This document shows, piece by piece, positions 17,541 to 26,011 of a DNA stretch of 64,000 nucleotides. A program made the position numbers and the translations under genes. The DNA is taken from positions 27,765 to 91,764 of the forward strand of contig RHGE01000017.1 of assembly GCA_004296775.1 (NCBI GenBank). Direction: 5' to 3'. Under the pieces are notes generated by a model. It saw only the letters and a list, made by a program, of their open reading frames with translations. It was not told the origin of the DNA and did no database searches. This DNA comes from Marinilabiliaceae bacterium JC017 (GTDB lineage Bacteria; Bacteroidota; Bacteroidia; Bacteroidales; Marinilabiliaceae). The stretch's first letter is position 1. Every line of letters starts with the position of its first letter.

Positions 17541-18518
17541 AACCAGCTCCCTGCTATTCACCTTTATACCCGACAGCTCTTCAATAAACGGATCTACTTT
17601 AGGCACCGGCTTGAGTGGAATGCTGTCGGCCAAAGCCCACCGTTGCAACCAGGCAACTGACATGTCACCTACATAGGGATTTCCGCGTTCATAGGCTTCA
17701 TCGGTCATTGCTTCCTCCAGGGAAATGAATTGATAACCTCTCTTCTGCATCTGAATCAACACCTCTTCCAGGTGATCGGCATTGAGCCGGTTCACATGAA
17801 ACATGAGAATTTGCTTTACCTCATACCCCAACACCTCTTTGGAAAATTCCTCGTTATAAGCCATGTCTTTCTCCATATACTGTAAATATGAATCAGCTAC
17901 TTGTTGTTTGAGAAGGGAATCAGTTCCCGCATTGCGATAGGCAGCATTGAAAAGCCAGTCGAAATAACCGGCCGTAACCGGTGCCGGTAGATAACCCCTC
18001 TCCTCAAGGAATTTCTCAAAGCCTGCTTTCTTAACACTGTCCGCCCCTGTCTGCAAATAAGGATGCCGAAAATAGCGAAGCGGTCGGCCCTTTTGCTGCA
18101 TGATGTTTTTGATAAGGCGCTCCCCCATGATCACTTCTGTTTTTAACGAATCCAGCGACACCCGATCCATGTGACAATGCGAATAGGTGTGGTTACCCAG
18201 TTCACAGCCTTTTTCCACCCATCGCTTTAACAAGTCAGCATACCCCTTTGGATCATCCATCTGATCCACTTTGCCCTGGTTTACGAATCCAACGGCAGGC
18301 ACCTCATATTTTTCAAGAACAGCCAACAATTTATTGGTGATTGCTGCAGCCGAATCAAGCGTTGTAGGAAACACAACAGGTAAATCATCAAACGTAATAA
18401 CCGCATACCTCACCGATCCATCACCCATCATACCCTTGTGGTTCATGATATCTTTTCCAACAAAAAAACCTATGAGTATAAAAAGAGCTAACAGGAGTAA
18501 CAGCTTAATTGTTTTCAT
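17535..18518 (-). CDS. Polysaccharide deacetylase family protein (NodB fold)
   Basis: The 327-residue product has an N-terminal membrane anchor or signal (residues 4-22) and a NodB domain: motif 1 is AVITFDDLP (catalytic Asp pair near 43-44), motif 2 is LGNHTYSHCHMD (metal-binding His pair), motif 3 is RYFRHPYL. It should remove N- or O-acetyl groups from a cell-wall or surface glycan in the periplasm; the substrate is unknown. The extreme C-terminus is encoded at the edge of the 10-bp array. No terminator-like hairpin follows. Confidence 0.85.
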   Translation of the reverse strand: MKTIKLLLLLALFILIGFFVGKDIMNHKGMMGDGSVRYAVITFDDLPVVFPTTLDSAAAITNKLLAVLEKYEVPAVGFVNQGKVDQMDDPKGYADLLKRWVEKGCELGNHTYSHCHMDRVSLDSLKTEVIMGERLIKNIMQQKGRPLRYFRHPYLQTGADSVKKAGFEKFLEERGYLPAPVTAGYFDWLFNAAYRNAGTDSLLKQQVADSYLQYMEKDMAYNEEFSKEVLGYEVKQILMFHVNRLNADHLEEVLIQMQKRGYQFISLEEAMTDEAYERGNPYVGDMSVAWLQRWALADSIPLKPVPKVDPFIEELSGIKVNSRELVQ

Positions 18519-18936
18519 GATTTAAGATTTACAGAAGTGAAAAATCAACGTAAGATACAATCTTAAAGGAAATTAATGCAAAACTGTAATAAAAGAACCA
18601 CCAATGTCCAGTTGTTTGAGGAATATAACTATTCCCCAACACCCATCATCCTTGACAATTTTTCTGTTCCCGCAACGTTAATCCTCAATAGGGCATCAAG
18701 CTTCTTTTGAAAAACAGATTTTCAAACCATCATAAATAGCATGGTTATTTATTCTGACAAATTATATTTTTGCATTCCCTTAATATAATAGATAGTTAGT
18801 TTTTAAATAATAGTATTAAGACCGATTTACATCTCATTTATTTGTAATGAAAAGTTTCATCTGTTATTTATCCATAAACTATCTATCAGGCGTTTACAAA
18901 AAACCAAAGAACTGTTGTTAATAAATAACATAATCT
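18519..18936. other. Gene-free stretch between divergent genes
   Basis: 418 bp that must hold the promoters for the deacetylase (minus) and the lipoprotein (plus). The GATTTACATCTCATTT region near 18827 and AAAGAACTGTTGTT near 18905 resemble words at 46438-46535, suggesting a loosely conserved repeat. Nothing else was found. Confidence 0.5.
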
Positions 18937-19560
18937 ATGAAACCATTGAAATTACCCATCATATTGTGCCTGATCATACTTGCGGCAACTGCCTGTATCG
19001 ATTGGGATCTGGATAAGATTTCCGACAAACTGGACTGGGAGCCTAATGTATCCTTCCCGGTTGGGGAACTCATCTTCAAAGCCAAAGACGATGTGGTGAC
19101 CGATCTACCTAAGGATAGTGAATCCACCCTTGACGAGATGGAAATCAGAGATACCCTTTCCTTTGATTTTGATGATCTTTTTGATGTTCGTGAGAATGTT
19201 GAAAACATCTTGTTCCGACTCAATATTGAAAACCATTATCCCGGTGGCGGTAAAGTCGAGATATTGTACTTATCAGAATCGAAAGAGATTATCGGGTCTC
19301 TTACCAAAGAGAATCCCATCATATTAGATCCGGCCGAAATGAATGAGGATGGTACGGTAAAGGCACCCTATAAAACCCGGGAAGATATTGATCTTTCAGA
19401 TGATGAGATTGATGAACTCATCGCCACCAAAGAACTACTGGTACTGGCCACATTATACGACGTAACCCTTACCCCGGCGATGTTAAATCATTTCAAAGAC
19501 TACAAACTATTGACACAAATAGGCGTTCAAGCCCAGTTATCTATTTCTACCAACAACTAA
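18937..19560 (+). CDS. Lipoprotein, 207 aa, partner of DUF5723 protein
   Basis: A signal peptide with lipobox LAATAC (Cys20) marks it as a lipoprotein. The mature part is acidic (IDWDLDKISDKLDWEPNVSF) and beta-rich, and I do not recognise a named family. Seven bases separate it from the DUF5723 gene, so the two form an operon, and a function at the outer membrane together with that barrel-like protein is likely. The acidic IDLSDDEIDELI segment near 149-160 could bind calcium, which is a guess. Confidence 0.75.
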   Translation: MKPLKLPIILCLIILAATACIDWDLDKISDKLDWEPNVSFPVGELIFKAKDDVVTDLPKDSESTLDEMEIRDTLSFDFDDLFDVRENVENILFRLNIENHYPGGGKVEILYLSESKEIIGSLTKENPIILDPAEMNEDGTVKAPYKTREDIDLSDDEIDELIATKELLVLATLYDVTLTPAMLNHFKDYKLLTQIGVQAQLSISTNN

Positions 19561-19567
19561 TCTGTAT

Positions 19568-21043
19568 ATGTTTTTTCCCTGTCTCCGCCAGACCTTGACT
19601 ATAGGTCTGTTTTTTTTACTTTCTGTCTCCATTAATGCTCAACAGGACAATACCCTGTTTTTCATGCACGACCTGCCACAATCAAACTTTGTGAATCCGG
19701 CAGTGCCCGCCAAATGTAAATTTATCATCGGGTTTCCGGCCCTCGCCTCCGTGCATGGCAACTATAGCAATACCGCCCTTACCTTCAAAGAGGCCTTTGA
19801 TAAGGATCCGATAACCGATTCACTCTATCTCAATCCTTCAAATGTTATTTCCGGTTTAAACAAACGGGAATTGATTGCCTCGGAATTTCACCTCACCTGG
19901 TTTAACCTGGGCTTCTACATCAATGATTATTACCTGACCTTTGCCATCAATGAAAAGGTTTCAACCTATAATATTTTCCCGAAAGAAATTATGGAACTGG
20001 GCTGGAAAGGCAACTCCGCTTTCCTTGGTCGTCAGGCCGCATTCGACGGCTTAAGAGTAAATGCCAACCACTACCGGGAATTTGCATTTGGTCTGTCGAA
20101 AGAGACCAGCAGTGGCTGGCGCTGGGGGGCCAGGGCTAAACTACTTTTTGGGATGGCCAACGTTTACACCCCAAAAACAAATGGCTACCTGCACACCGAT
20201 CGCAACACGTTTAACCTGGATACCTATCTGAATAGCAAGGTACATGCCTCCTTCCCCATGGAAGTAACCACCGACGACGAAGGATATATCTCCGACATTG
20301 AGATAAAAGAAGATTTCAGCGCCTCCAATTACTTGCTGAATACAAAAAACATGGGGCTTGGCTTGGATTTAGGTTTCATCTATGACCTGAATGACCGCCT
20401 CACATTATCCGGAAGCCTCATTGATCTGGGATACATCAACTGGAAAGACGAAACCAACACCTTCACCTCCAGCGGCCACTTCTCCTATGCCGGAACAGGC
20501 ACTGACTCCGATTTTAATACAATGGACGACCTCTCTCACCTGGGCGATTCCCTGAAAAATGTTTTTAGCCCGGATCCTACCACCGGCCCCTATACCTCTC
20601 CCCTGACACCTCAGGTCTACCTGGGCGCCACAGCCGACCTGACTTCATTCCTGAATGCAGGCTTACTGTTTCGCTCTGAATTCTTTCGCAGCAAATATCA
20701 CCCCTCGGTCACCATCTCAGCGAACACCTACGGCTTCAAACGATTAAATGTCAGCCTCTCCAACACCATTGAAAACGGCACCATCTTTAACCCGGGAGCG
20801 GGCATTGGAGTACAACTGGGCATCTTCCAGCTCCATGCCCTGTGCGATAATTTTGCAGCATTCTTTGATCCGCTGGATACCCGTAATGTTAATTTCCGCT
20901 TCGGCTTAAGTTTCGTCCCCGGATGCAATGAGAAAAACATGAAGAAGAAAACAGCGTCCAACGGCATCCAGGCATTACCCTGTTACTACAATTACTATCC
21001 GGATCAAAAAACAAGAAAAAAGAACAGACGCAAGTATAAATAG
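19568..21043 (+). CDS. DUF5723 family outer-membrane protein
   Basis: The 491-residue product has a cleaved signal peptide ending SVSINAQ and then repeated amphipathic beta strands ending in aromatic residues, typical of an outer-membrane barrel. The opening NTLFFMHDLPQSNFVNPAVP and the NLGFYINDYYLTFAINEK segment are like DUF5723 proteins of Bacteroidota, related in style to PorP/SprF-like and PorV-type barrels. The C-terminus adds a very basic tail (KTRKKNRRKYK) after the last strand. Function unknown; it probably pairs with the lipoprotein upstream. Confidence 0.75.
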   Translation: MFFPCLRQTLTIGLFFLLSVSINAQQDNTLFFMHDLPQSNFVNPAVPAKCKFIIGFPALASVHGNYSNTALTFKEAFDKDPITDSLYLNPSNVISGLNKRELIASEFHLTWFNLGFYINDYYLTFAINEKVSTYNIFPKEIMELGWKGNSAFLGRQAAFDGLRVNANHYREFAFGLSKETSSGWRWGARAKLLFGMANVYTPKTNGYLHTDRNTFNLDTYLNSKVHASFPMEVTTDDEGYISDIEIKEDFSASNYLLNTKNMGLGLDLGFIYDLNDRLTLSGSLIDLGYINWKDETNTFTSSGHFSYAGTGTDSDFNTMDDLSHLGDSLKNVFSPDPTTGPYTSPLTPQVYLGATADLTSFLNAGLLFRSEFFRSKYHPSVTISANTYGFKRLNVSLSNTIENGTIFNPGAGIGVQLGIFQLHALCDNFAAFFDPLDTRNVNFRFGLSFVPGCNEKNMKKKTASNGIQALPCYYNYYPDQKTRKKNRRKYK

Positions 21044-21144
21044 GCGAGGTAGGCTGAGAGGACACTGGCCGCCTAGAAATAGATAGAGAGGTTAGAGGGG
21101 GAAATAGATGGAAACACTTAGAGATATATTGAAACAGTAAGAAA

Positions 21145-21192
21145 TACTTGACACTTTGTACTTGATACTTTTCCGACTTATCTAGGTTAGGA
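21145..21192 (+). repeat. Dispersed repeat Z, short copy
   Basis: ATACTTGACACTTTGTACTT then GATACTTTTCCGACTTATCT followed by AGGTTAGG corresponds to the second half of the copies at 29971 and 60663. Confidence 0.5.
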
Positions 21193-21320
21193 TTGTTATT
21201 TCTTGGCGTCCTGCCTCGCTTCGGGCTCGCCACCGCGCTTTCCGTTTCTACTCCTCGCTATCCCTTCCCGCCCATGCCAACGCCTCGCTGTGGGGTATCC
21301 ACTGCAATCGCTGGCCGGAA

Positions 21321-21376
21321 ACAATCTACAGTTAACAATTAACAGTCATCAGTCAACAATCAACAGTTAGTAGTTA
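21321..21376 (+). repeat. Heptanucleotide array (ACAGTTA-like)
   Basis: Eight gapless 7-bp words: ACAATCT, ACAGTTA, ACAATTA, ACAGTCA, TCAGTCA, ACAATCA, ACAGTTA, GTAGTTA. The same word family is at 50045-50100. Confidence 0.85.
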
Positions 21377-21537
21377 CCATCTGTCTAAAATCCCACAACC
21401 TATTGTCTTATTCCAACAAACAACTAAAAACAACCTTCCACTTAAAAGCTTTCTTCAGGCTGCTGCTGAAAAAACACAGATGCAATATCCATGTTCCCTT
21501 TGGCCAAATATTCCAACCAAGCAGTAATTCATCTTGA

Positions 21538-21621
21538 CACTTCGTACTTCTCCCTTTATCCTTTTCCCTTTGCACTTTATACTTTTTACTTTGTCCATTT
21601 TACTTTCCCCTTTCCCCTTTC
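21538..21621 (+). repeat. Heptanucleotide array (TACTTTG/CCCTTTC-like)
   Basis: Twelve gapless 7-bp words: CACTTCG, TACTTCT, CCCTTTA, TCCTTTT, CCCTTTG, CACTTTA, TACTTTT, TACTTTG, TCCATTT, TACTTTC, CCCTTTC, CCCTTTC. Confidence 0.85.
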
Positions 21622-21641
21622 CCTTCAAGCTTAAGATGCGA

Positions 21642-21977
21642 TCATGAGAGTCTGAGATGAAAACATGGCAATCGAAGATACGGTTTAGGCATCCTGAGAA
21701 GGGATCTAGGCACCCTGACTTTCAATCATGACAATCTGAGAAGCGATCATGAGACCCTGAGATGAAAACATGGCAGTCAAAGATGTAAAAATAACAGTCA
21801 AAGAAGCAGTCTAGGCATCCTGAGAAGGGATCCAGGCACCCTGACATTCGATCATGACACCCTGAGAAGCGATCATGAGACCCTGAGATGAAAACATGGC
21901 AGTCAAAGATGCAATTATGGCAGTCAAAGATGCGGTTTAGGTATCCTGAGATGTGGTCATGGCAACCTGACATCTAC
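21642..21977 (+). repeat. 21-bp tandem array with higher-order period
   Basis: Sixteen units of exactly 21 bp with no indel (336 bp). Unit starts include TCATGAGACCCTGAG, ACATGGCAGTCAAAG, TCTAGGCATCCTGAG, TCCAGGCACCCTGAC and TCATGACACCCTGAG. Units 6 and 12 are identical, 7 and 13 differ at one base, and 5 and 11 at two, so blocks of about six units (126 bp) were duplicated. The minus strand is open across much of the array and would encode Cys/His-rich heptads, but there is no sign of a gene around it. Confidence 0.92.
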
Positions 21978-22176
21978 CCTCCCGATGTATCAACCCGTAT
22001 TAATTGAGTAAAGTATAGGTAGTGATGCGATAACTAAAAAACATGATCAATAATATTCTCTTAATCTTGGACTTGAATTACACCCTGTCTTGTTTTATAT
22101 TTGACAACTGTACAAACAGAACAAAACTTTTAACTATTCAATATTGTTTCATTTCAAATCAATAAAACACTAAACA

Positions 22177-22815
22177 ATGAGAAACCTAACTTATGCAACG
22201 CTGGTTGCACTGTTGATTCTCGCCGGATGTTATCCGGGAGGACCCGAATTTGTGGATGAGCTGGACATTGCCATCTCCCATTATGACCCCGACTATTTTG
22301 ATGACGATCTGACCGGCACCACCTTTGAGATGCCAGACTCGGTGGTCTACCTGAAAGATGGAAAAGAGAATGAAGATGCCGACCACTCCAAGGACGGCCA
22401 ACTACTGGACCAAATCAGAGACCATATGCTGGCAAATGGTTTTAATGAGTTTGTGGAAGCAGAAGGCCAGGAACCTAATTTAATTGTGGCAGTTATATCG
22501 ATCACCTCTACCCAGGGTGGATACATTTGGAATCCTTATCCTCCGGGATACTGGGACTGGTGGTATTGGGGACCTGGCTATCCGGGTTGGGGCTGGGGTC
22601 CCGGCTGGGGTTATCCTTACTACTACAGCTATAAAACCGGTACCATTGTAACGGAACTGGGCAATTGGGATGAACGCGACGAGGAAAAGGAAACCGTACC
22701 ATCTATTTATCACGGAGCTTTAAACGGCCTGCTCCAGGGCTCAAGTAGTTACATTGACGCCCGCGTAAAACAGGGCCTTGACGACCTTTTCAATCAGGCT
22801 CCTTTTGACAAATAA
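22177..22815 (+). CDS. DUF4136 domain lipoprotein
   Basis: The 212-residue protein has a lipoprotein signal (LILAGC, Cys18). The mature part follows the DUF4136 pattern: an aspartate-rich opening strand, DHMLANGFNEF near 87-97, NLIVAVISI near 106-114 and a C-terminal helix. A Trp/Tyr/Gly/Pro-rich insert (about 119-150, PGYWDWWYWGPGYPGW) is typical of this group and may lie on the membrane surface. Function unknown. Twenty bases separate it from the barrel gene at 22836, so they are probably co-transcribed. Confidence 0.82.
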   Translation: MRNLTYATLVALLILAGCYPGGPEFVDELDIAISHYDPDYFDDDLTGTTFEMPDSVVYLKDGKENEDADHSKDGQLLDQIRDHMLANGFNEFVEAEGQEPNLIVAVISITSTQGGYIWNPYPPGYWDWWYWGPGYPGWGWGPGWGYPYYYSYKTGTIVTELGNWDERDEEKETVPSIYHGALNGLLQGSSSYIDARVKQGLDDLFNQAPFDK

Positions 22816-22835
22816 AACTTAACCTCATCTCAAAA

Positions 22836-23456
22836 ATGAAGAAAATGAAAACTTATAAAGCCATTTTTATACTTGTATTATTCGCATTGGGATTGGGTGT
22901 TAACGCTCAAAACAAAACCAATGCCTATTACACCATGGGCATCCCCATGTCCGACACCAAAGACTATATCAGTAAAACCAGTTTCCGGGGAGCCGCCCTG
23001 GAGTTTGAACATTTGGTGAAAGACAATGTGGGTGTGGGCATTCTGGTGGGTTGGAACACCTTTTACGAATCCCTATCCAAAGACACCTACCCGTTATCTA
23101 ATATAAACGAAACAGTTAACGGGGCCATCACCGGTAAACAATACCGCTACCTGAACATGGTTCCCATGCTGGCCACGGGTAAATACTATTTCACCGATGA
23201 AGACCAACCCATACGTCCCTTTGCCGGCCTGGGAGTGGGAACTTATTACATCGAACAGAAAACCGACATGGGACTCTACTCCGACAGGGAGAAATCATGG
23301 CATTTCGGGTTAGCACCCAAGGCAGGCGTACTTATTCCCCTTAATTACGCGGTGAGCGTCTCCGTTGCCATTGATTACAACATTGCTTTCAAAACCTCGA
23401 AAATTGATCAGCAAAACTGGCTGGGAATCAATGTGGGATTTAGCTGGGATTATTAA
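22836..23456 (+). CDS. Outer-membrane beta-barrel protein
   Basis: The 206-residue protein has a signal peptide ending GLGVNAQ, alternating beta strands, and a final strand ending in aromatic residues (INVGFSWDY), all typical of a small 8-stranded OmpA/OmpW-like barrel. The segment PIRPFAGLGVGTYYIEQK is the conserved central strand pair of such proteins. It is the second gene of an operon with the DUF4136 lipoprotein and ends before a terminator at 23573. Role unknown. Confidence 0.82.
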   Translation: MKKMKTYKAIFILVLFALGLGVNAQNKTNAYYTMGIPMSDTKDYISKTSFRGAALEFEHLVKDNVGVGILVGWNTFYESLSKDTYPLSNINETVNGAITGKQYRYLNMVPMLATGKYYFTDEDQPIRPFAGLGVGTYYIEQKTDMGLYSDREKSWHFGLAPKAGVLIPLNYAVSVSVAIDYNIAFKTSKIDQQNWLGINVGFSWDY

Positions 23457-23572
23457 TATTTCATTCAACAACAATCCTGAAAATGACTTCCGGCTATAGT
23501 AGCTATTGCTGACCTTAGCATGACCAATCAAGTAATTACAATCATAAAGGATTATTAATTTTAGAAACCATC

Positions 23573-23601
23573 AACCACCGCTCATAAGCGGTGGTTTTTT
23601 A
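23573..23601 (+). terminator. Terminator downstream of the beta-barrel gene
   Basis: AACCACCGCT and AGCGGTGGTT pair around CATA, followed by TTTT. It is 117 nt after the stop codon. Confidence 0.85.
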
Positions 23602-23802
23602 TGCAAAAATCCAAATAAAACTATTGCTATTATTCACATGACATAAATCATCCTATTATATTCTACTGGTCTATTTGCCCTTCGTATTATTTTCAACCAA
23701 CACACCACACAATCAGACTCTGCAAAGCCTGTATTCATTAATTTTACACTGCGATACAAACCTTACAACAGGCTTATATTTATTTTTTAAATACTAATTT
23801 CA

Positions 23803-24699
23803 ATGAAAACACTTAAACTTGCCTTATGGGCATTATTCACTTCAGCACTGGTATTTACCGGCTGTAGTGAGGATGATGATGCAGATACTACCCCACCATC
23901 CAATGTCACTGATCTATCTGTTGAATCAGGAGACATGTTCCTGAAAATAACCTGGACACAACCAGAAGAAGATGATTTTGATAAAGTTAAAATCACACTA
24001 AACCATGCGGAAACAACAGTAGATAAAGGAACAAATCAGCTGATTGTTGAAAAATTAGAGAATGGAAGAGAGTACACCTTTCAGGTGACAACCATGGACC
24101 TTGCCGGTAACCAATCAGAAAAGCAAACCATTAAAGGAATCCCACGGTTATTGGTAAAAACCTTTGAAGGAACTTATCCTGAAAAAGGGACCTATATCAA
24201 TAATGATGATTTTAAGATGGCACTGCAATTAGGAGACAATAATTCTTATAAAATGGCGATGCTTGATTTCAGATGGTACGGTACTTTAACCAAAACCACA
24301 GTTGGCACCTTTGTTTGCTCCACAGAGGAGAAAAGCATCCTCAATCCGGAAATGGTTACTACCAGCACCGATTCAATGAATATTGCCTTAACATTTACTA
24401 ATGAAAATGGCACATTCTATGCCCAAAGGCTTCTTGAAAAGGTTGAAGGAGATGTCACACTACTTCCTGGTAAATACACAAGCTTTAACTATTCAAAAGA
24501 AATAGGATCTGAATATTGCATAAAGAAAGAATTGACCGTAAAAGAAGATGGCACCTATGTAATGACCGTTACAGATCAAGAGGACAAAACAGGCAATTGG
24601 TCAACCGAAGACATTCGTAAAGGCACAATCAGTTTCATTAAAGTTAACTACCGTACTTTTCTACTAACCGAAAACGATAGGTTATATACTAAGCTATAA
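23803..24699 (+). CDS. Lipoprotein with a fibronectin type III-like domain
   Basis: The 298-residue product has lipobox VFTGC (Cys21) followed by an acidic linker (SEDDDADTTPP). Residues 31-115 form a fibronectin III-like domain: PPSNVTDLSVESGDMFLKIT, LENGREYTFQV and a GNQSE strand. The C-terminal part is beta-rich, with two lipocalin-like stretches around 130 and 225 (LLPGKYTSFN, LTVKEDGTYVMTV) of unknown family. It is probably surface-exposed. It stands alone with about 340 bp of upstream DNA. Confidence 0.75.
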   Translation: MKTLKLALWALFTSALVFTGCSEDDDADTTPPSNVTDLSVESGDMFLKITWTQPEEDDFDKVKITLNHAETTVDKGTNQLIVEKLENGREYTFQVTTMDLAGNQSEKQTIKGIPRLLVKTFEGTYPEKGTYINNDDFKMALQLGDNNSYKMAMLDFRWYGTLTKTTVGTFVCSTEEKSILNPEMVTTSTDSMNIALTFTNENGTFYAQRLLEKVEGDVTLLPGKYTSFNYSKEIGSEYCIKKELTVKEDGTYVMTVTDQEDKTGNWSTEDIRKGTISFIKVNYRTFLLTENDRLYTKL

Positions 24700-24769
24700 A
24701 ATTAGGAGGGGCTCAGATTTATCCTGACTACCCCTTCTTTTTCCGTCTATTTGCTCCTCCCCCTCTCTC

Positions 24770-25426
24770 TTATTCACAATACTTTTCAATGTATTCCCCG
24801 GCCAATTCTATGCCTAATTCCCTGGCTTTGGTCCAATCGGCCTTTGCCTGTTTCTTATCTTTGAGCATGAGGTAAGCCATCCCCCGGTTAAAATAGATAT
24901 TGGCTCCATTGGGATTAAAATGAAGCGCAATCCCATAGACTTCAATGGCCTCGGAATACTTTTTTAATTTCATCAGGCAATTCGCCTTATTGAGATAATA
25001 GGCATAGACCAATTCGAAATCCTCACCGTTGATTTTGCTAAAGTGGATGGCTTTTTCGTAGGCTTCCAGCGCTTTGGAAATCATCTCCTGCCGGGTATAA
25101 GCATTGCCCAGGTAATACCACAACTCATCGTCACTGGAAAAAATGGCGGTTGCTTTCTTTAAATAATCCGTTGCCAACGGATATTTTTTTTGCCTCGACA
25201 AGGCATAATTCAAATTCACATAACTGGTACGAATGGTGGAATCTAATACTATGGCTTTTATCAATAGATTTTCAGCCACTAGATAGTTTTCAGCTTCAAT
25301 CAATACCGAAGCTTGATTATTCAACTCCAAGGCCTTTTGATGATCCTCAAAGGAAATTTGACCTAGCACAAGTGATTGTCCTAAAAGCCAAAATGAAAGT
25401 ATTATTTGGAAACCTCTGCCCCACAT
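24770..25426 (-). CDS. Exported tetratricopeptide (TPR) repeat protein
   Basis: A 218-residue product with an N-terminal signal peptide (residues 5-22) and about five TPR units from residue 30 to 210; clear ones are ELWYYLGNAYTRQEMISKAL, AYYLNKANCLMKLKKYSEAI and ANIYFNRGMAYLMLKDKKQA. TPR proteins bind other proteins; the partner is not indicated here. Single gene, transcribed towards the FN3-like lipoprotein. Confidence 0.85.
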   Translation of the reverse strand: MWGRGFQIILSFWLLGQSLVLGQISFEDHQKALELNNQASVLIEAENYLVAENLLIKAIVLDSTIRTSYVNLNYALSRQKKYPLATDYLKKATAIFSSDDELWYYLGNAYTRQEMISKALEAYEKAIHFSKINGEDFELVYAYYLNKANCLMKLKKYSEAIEVYGIALHFNPNGANIYFNRGMAYLMLKDKKQAKADWTKARELGIELAGEYIEKYCE

Positions 25427-25543
25427 GACTAACTTATTCCATTGACAACCTGCACAAAACTCATCACGAATTATTTTCTGACGGGTTTCCGAAATATACT
25501 CCCCTATTAAAAAAAAGAAAAGGTATAATTGAGCATGATTGCA

Positions 25544-25741
25544 TTAATACCTGATCCCGGCTAACAAGAGAGCTGCTTTGATGGTTTTTTCTTCAAAATT
25601 AAAATCCCGTCGTTCTTTAAAAAGCTCTATACTGCGGGCAATAATGGCCTGAATGTTATAACAATTAGCACCTTCATTGAAAAATAAGATAATAAGGTTG
25701 GATCCCGGGATATTTATCCTGCTGCTAAGGTTAACGTCCTT
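25544..25741 (-). pseudogene. C-terminal remnant of an unrecognised gene
   Basis: The minus strand reads 65 codons without an ATG, containing NIPGSNLIILFFNEGANCYN and ARSIELFKERRDFNFEEKTI, and stops at 25544. Composition and residue pattern look like real protein, but the frame opens directly after a stop (TAG) and lacks a start. I do not recognise the family. The adjacent plus-strand frame at 25745-25957 may be part of the same decayed locus. Confidence 0.4.
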
Positions 25742-25954
25742 CTATTGGTAGGATACCATACTATTGTGCCAACAGCACTTAATCAGGATCATCCGAAGGG
25801 ATGGTTGGGAGAAAAAATCAATTGGTTGCTTTTGCTGTTAAATGATGGGGCACGAATTGTAAATTCCCGCCAGCCAGGGTATCACCTCTATACATTAGAG
25901 TGTATCAAGAATAGGCATGATAATATACTAGCCTTGTACTTTCTTCATCCAAAA

Positions 25955-25990
25955 TAAAAGGGTGTCCCATCCGATGAGACACCCTTTTAC
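25955..25990. terminator. Bidirectional terminator downstream of the GH125 gene
   Basis: AAAAGGGTGTC and GACACCCTTTT pair across a 12-nt loop, with A/T runs on both sides. It serves the minus-strand GH125 gene that ends at 26012. Confidence 0.85.
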
Positions 25991-26011
25991 TTTTTATTAT
26001 TGAATCAAATT

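Noticed and set aside
17339..17587. Frame with repeated FPPISIYFNL
   Set aside because: Created by the 10-bp array; it runs into the antisense of the deacetylase gene.
21722..21973. Minus-strand frame encoding Cys/His-rich heptads (for example CHDRMSG)
   Set aside because: It is produced by the exact 21-bp period of the array; no start context, signal or conserved domain, and the array extends beyond the frame.
21642..21977. CRISPR array
   Set aside because: Units are contiguous without spacers, are degenerate, and no cas gene is in the window.
25745..25957. 70-codon plus-strand frame
   Set aside because: Weak protein pattern; may belong to the decayed locus at 25544, but not supportable as a gene.
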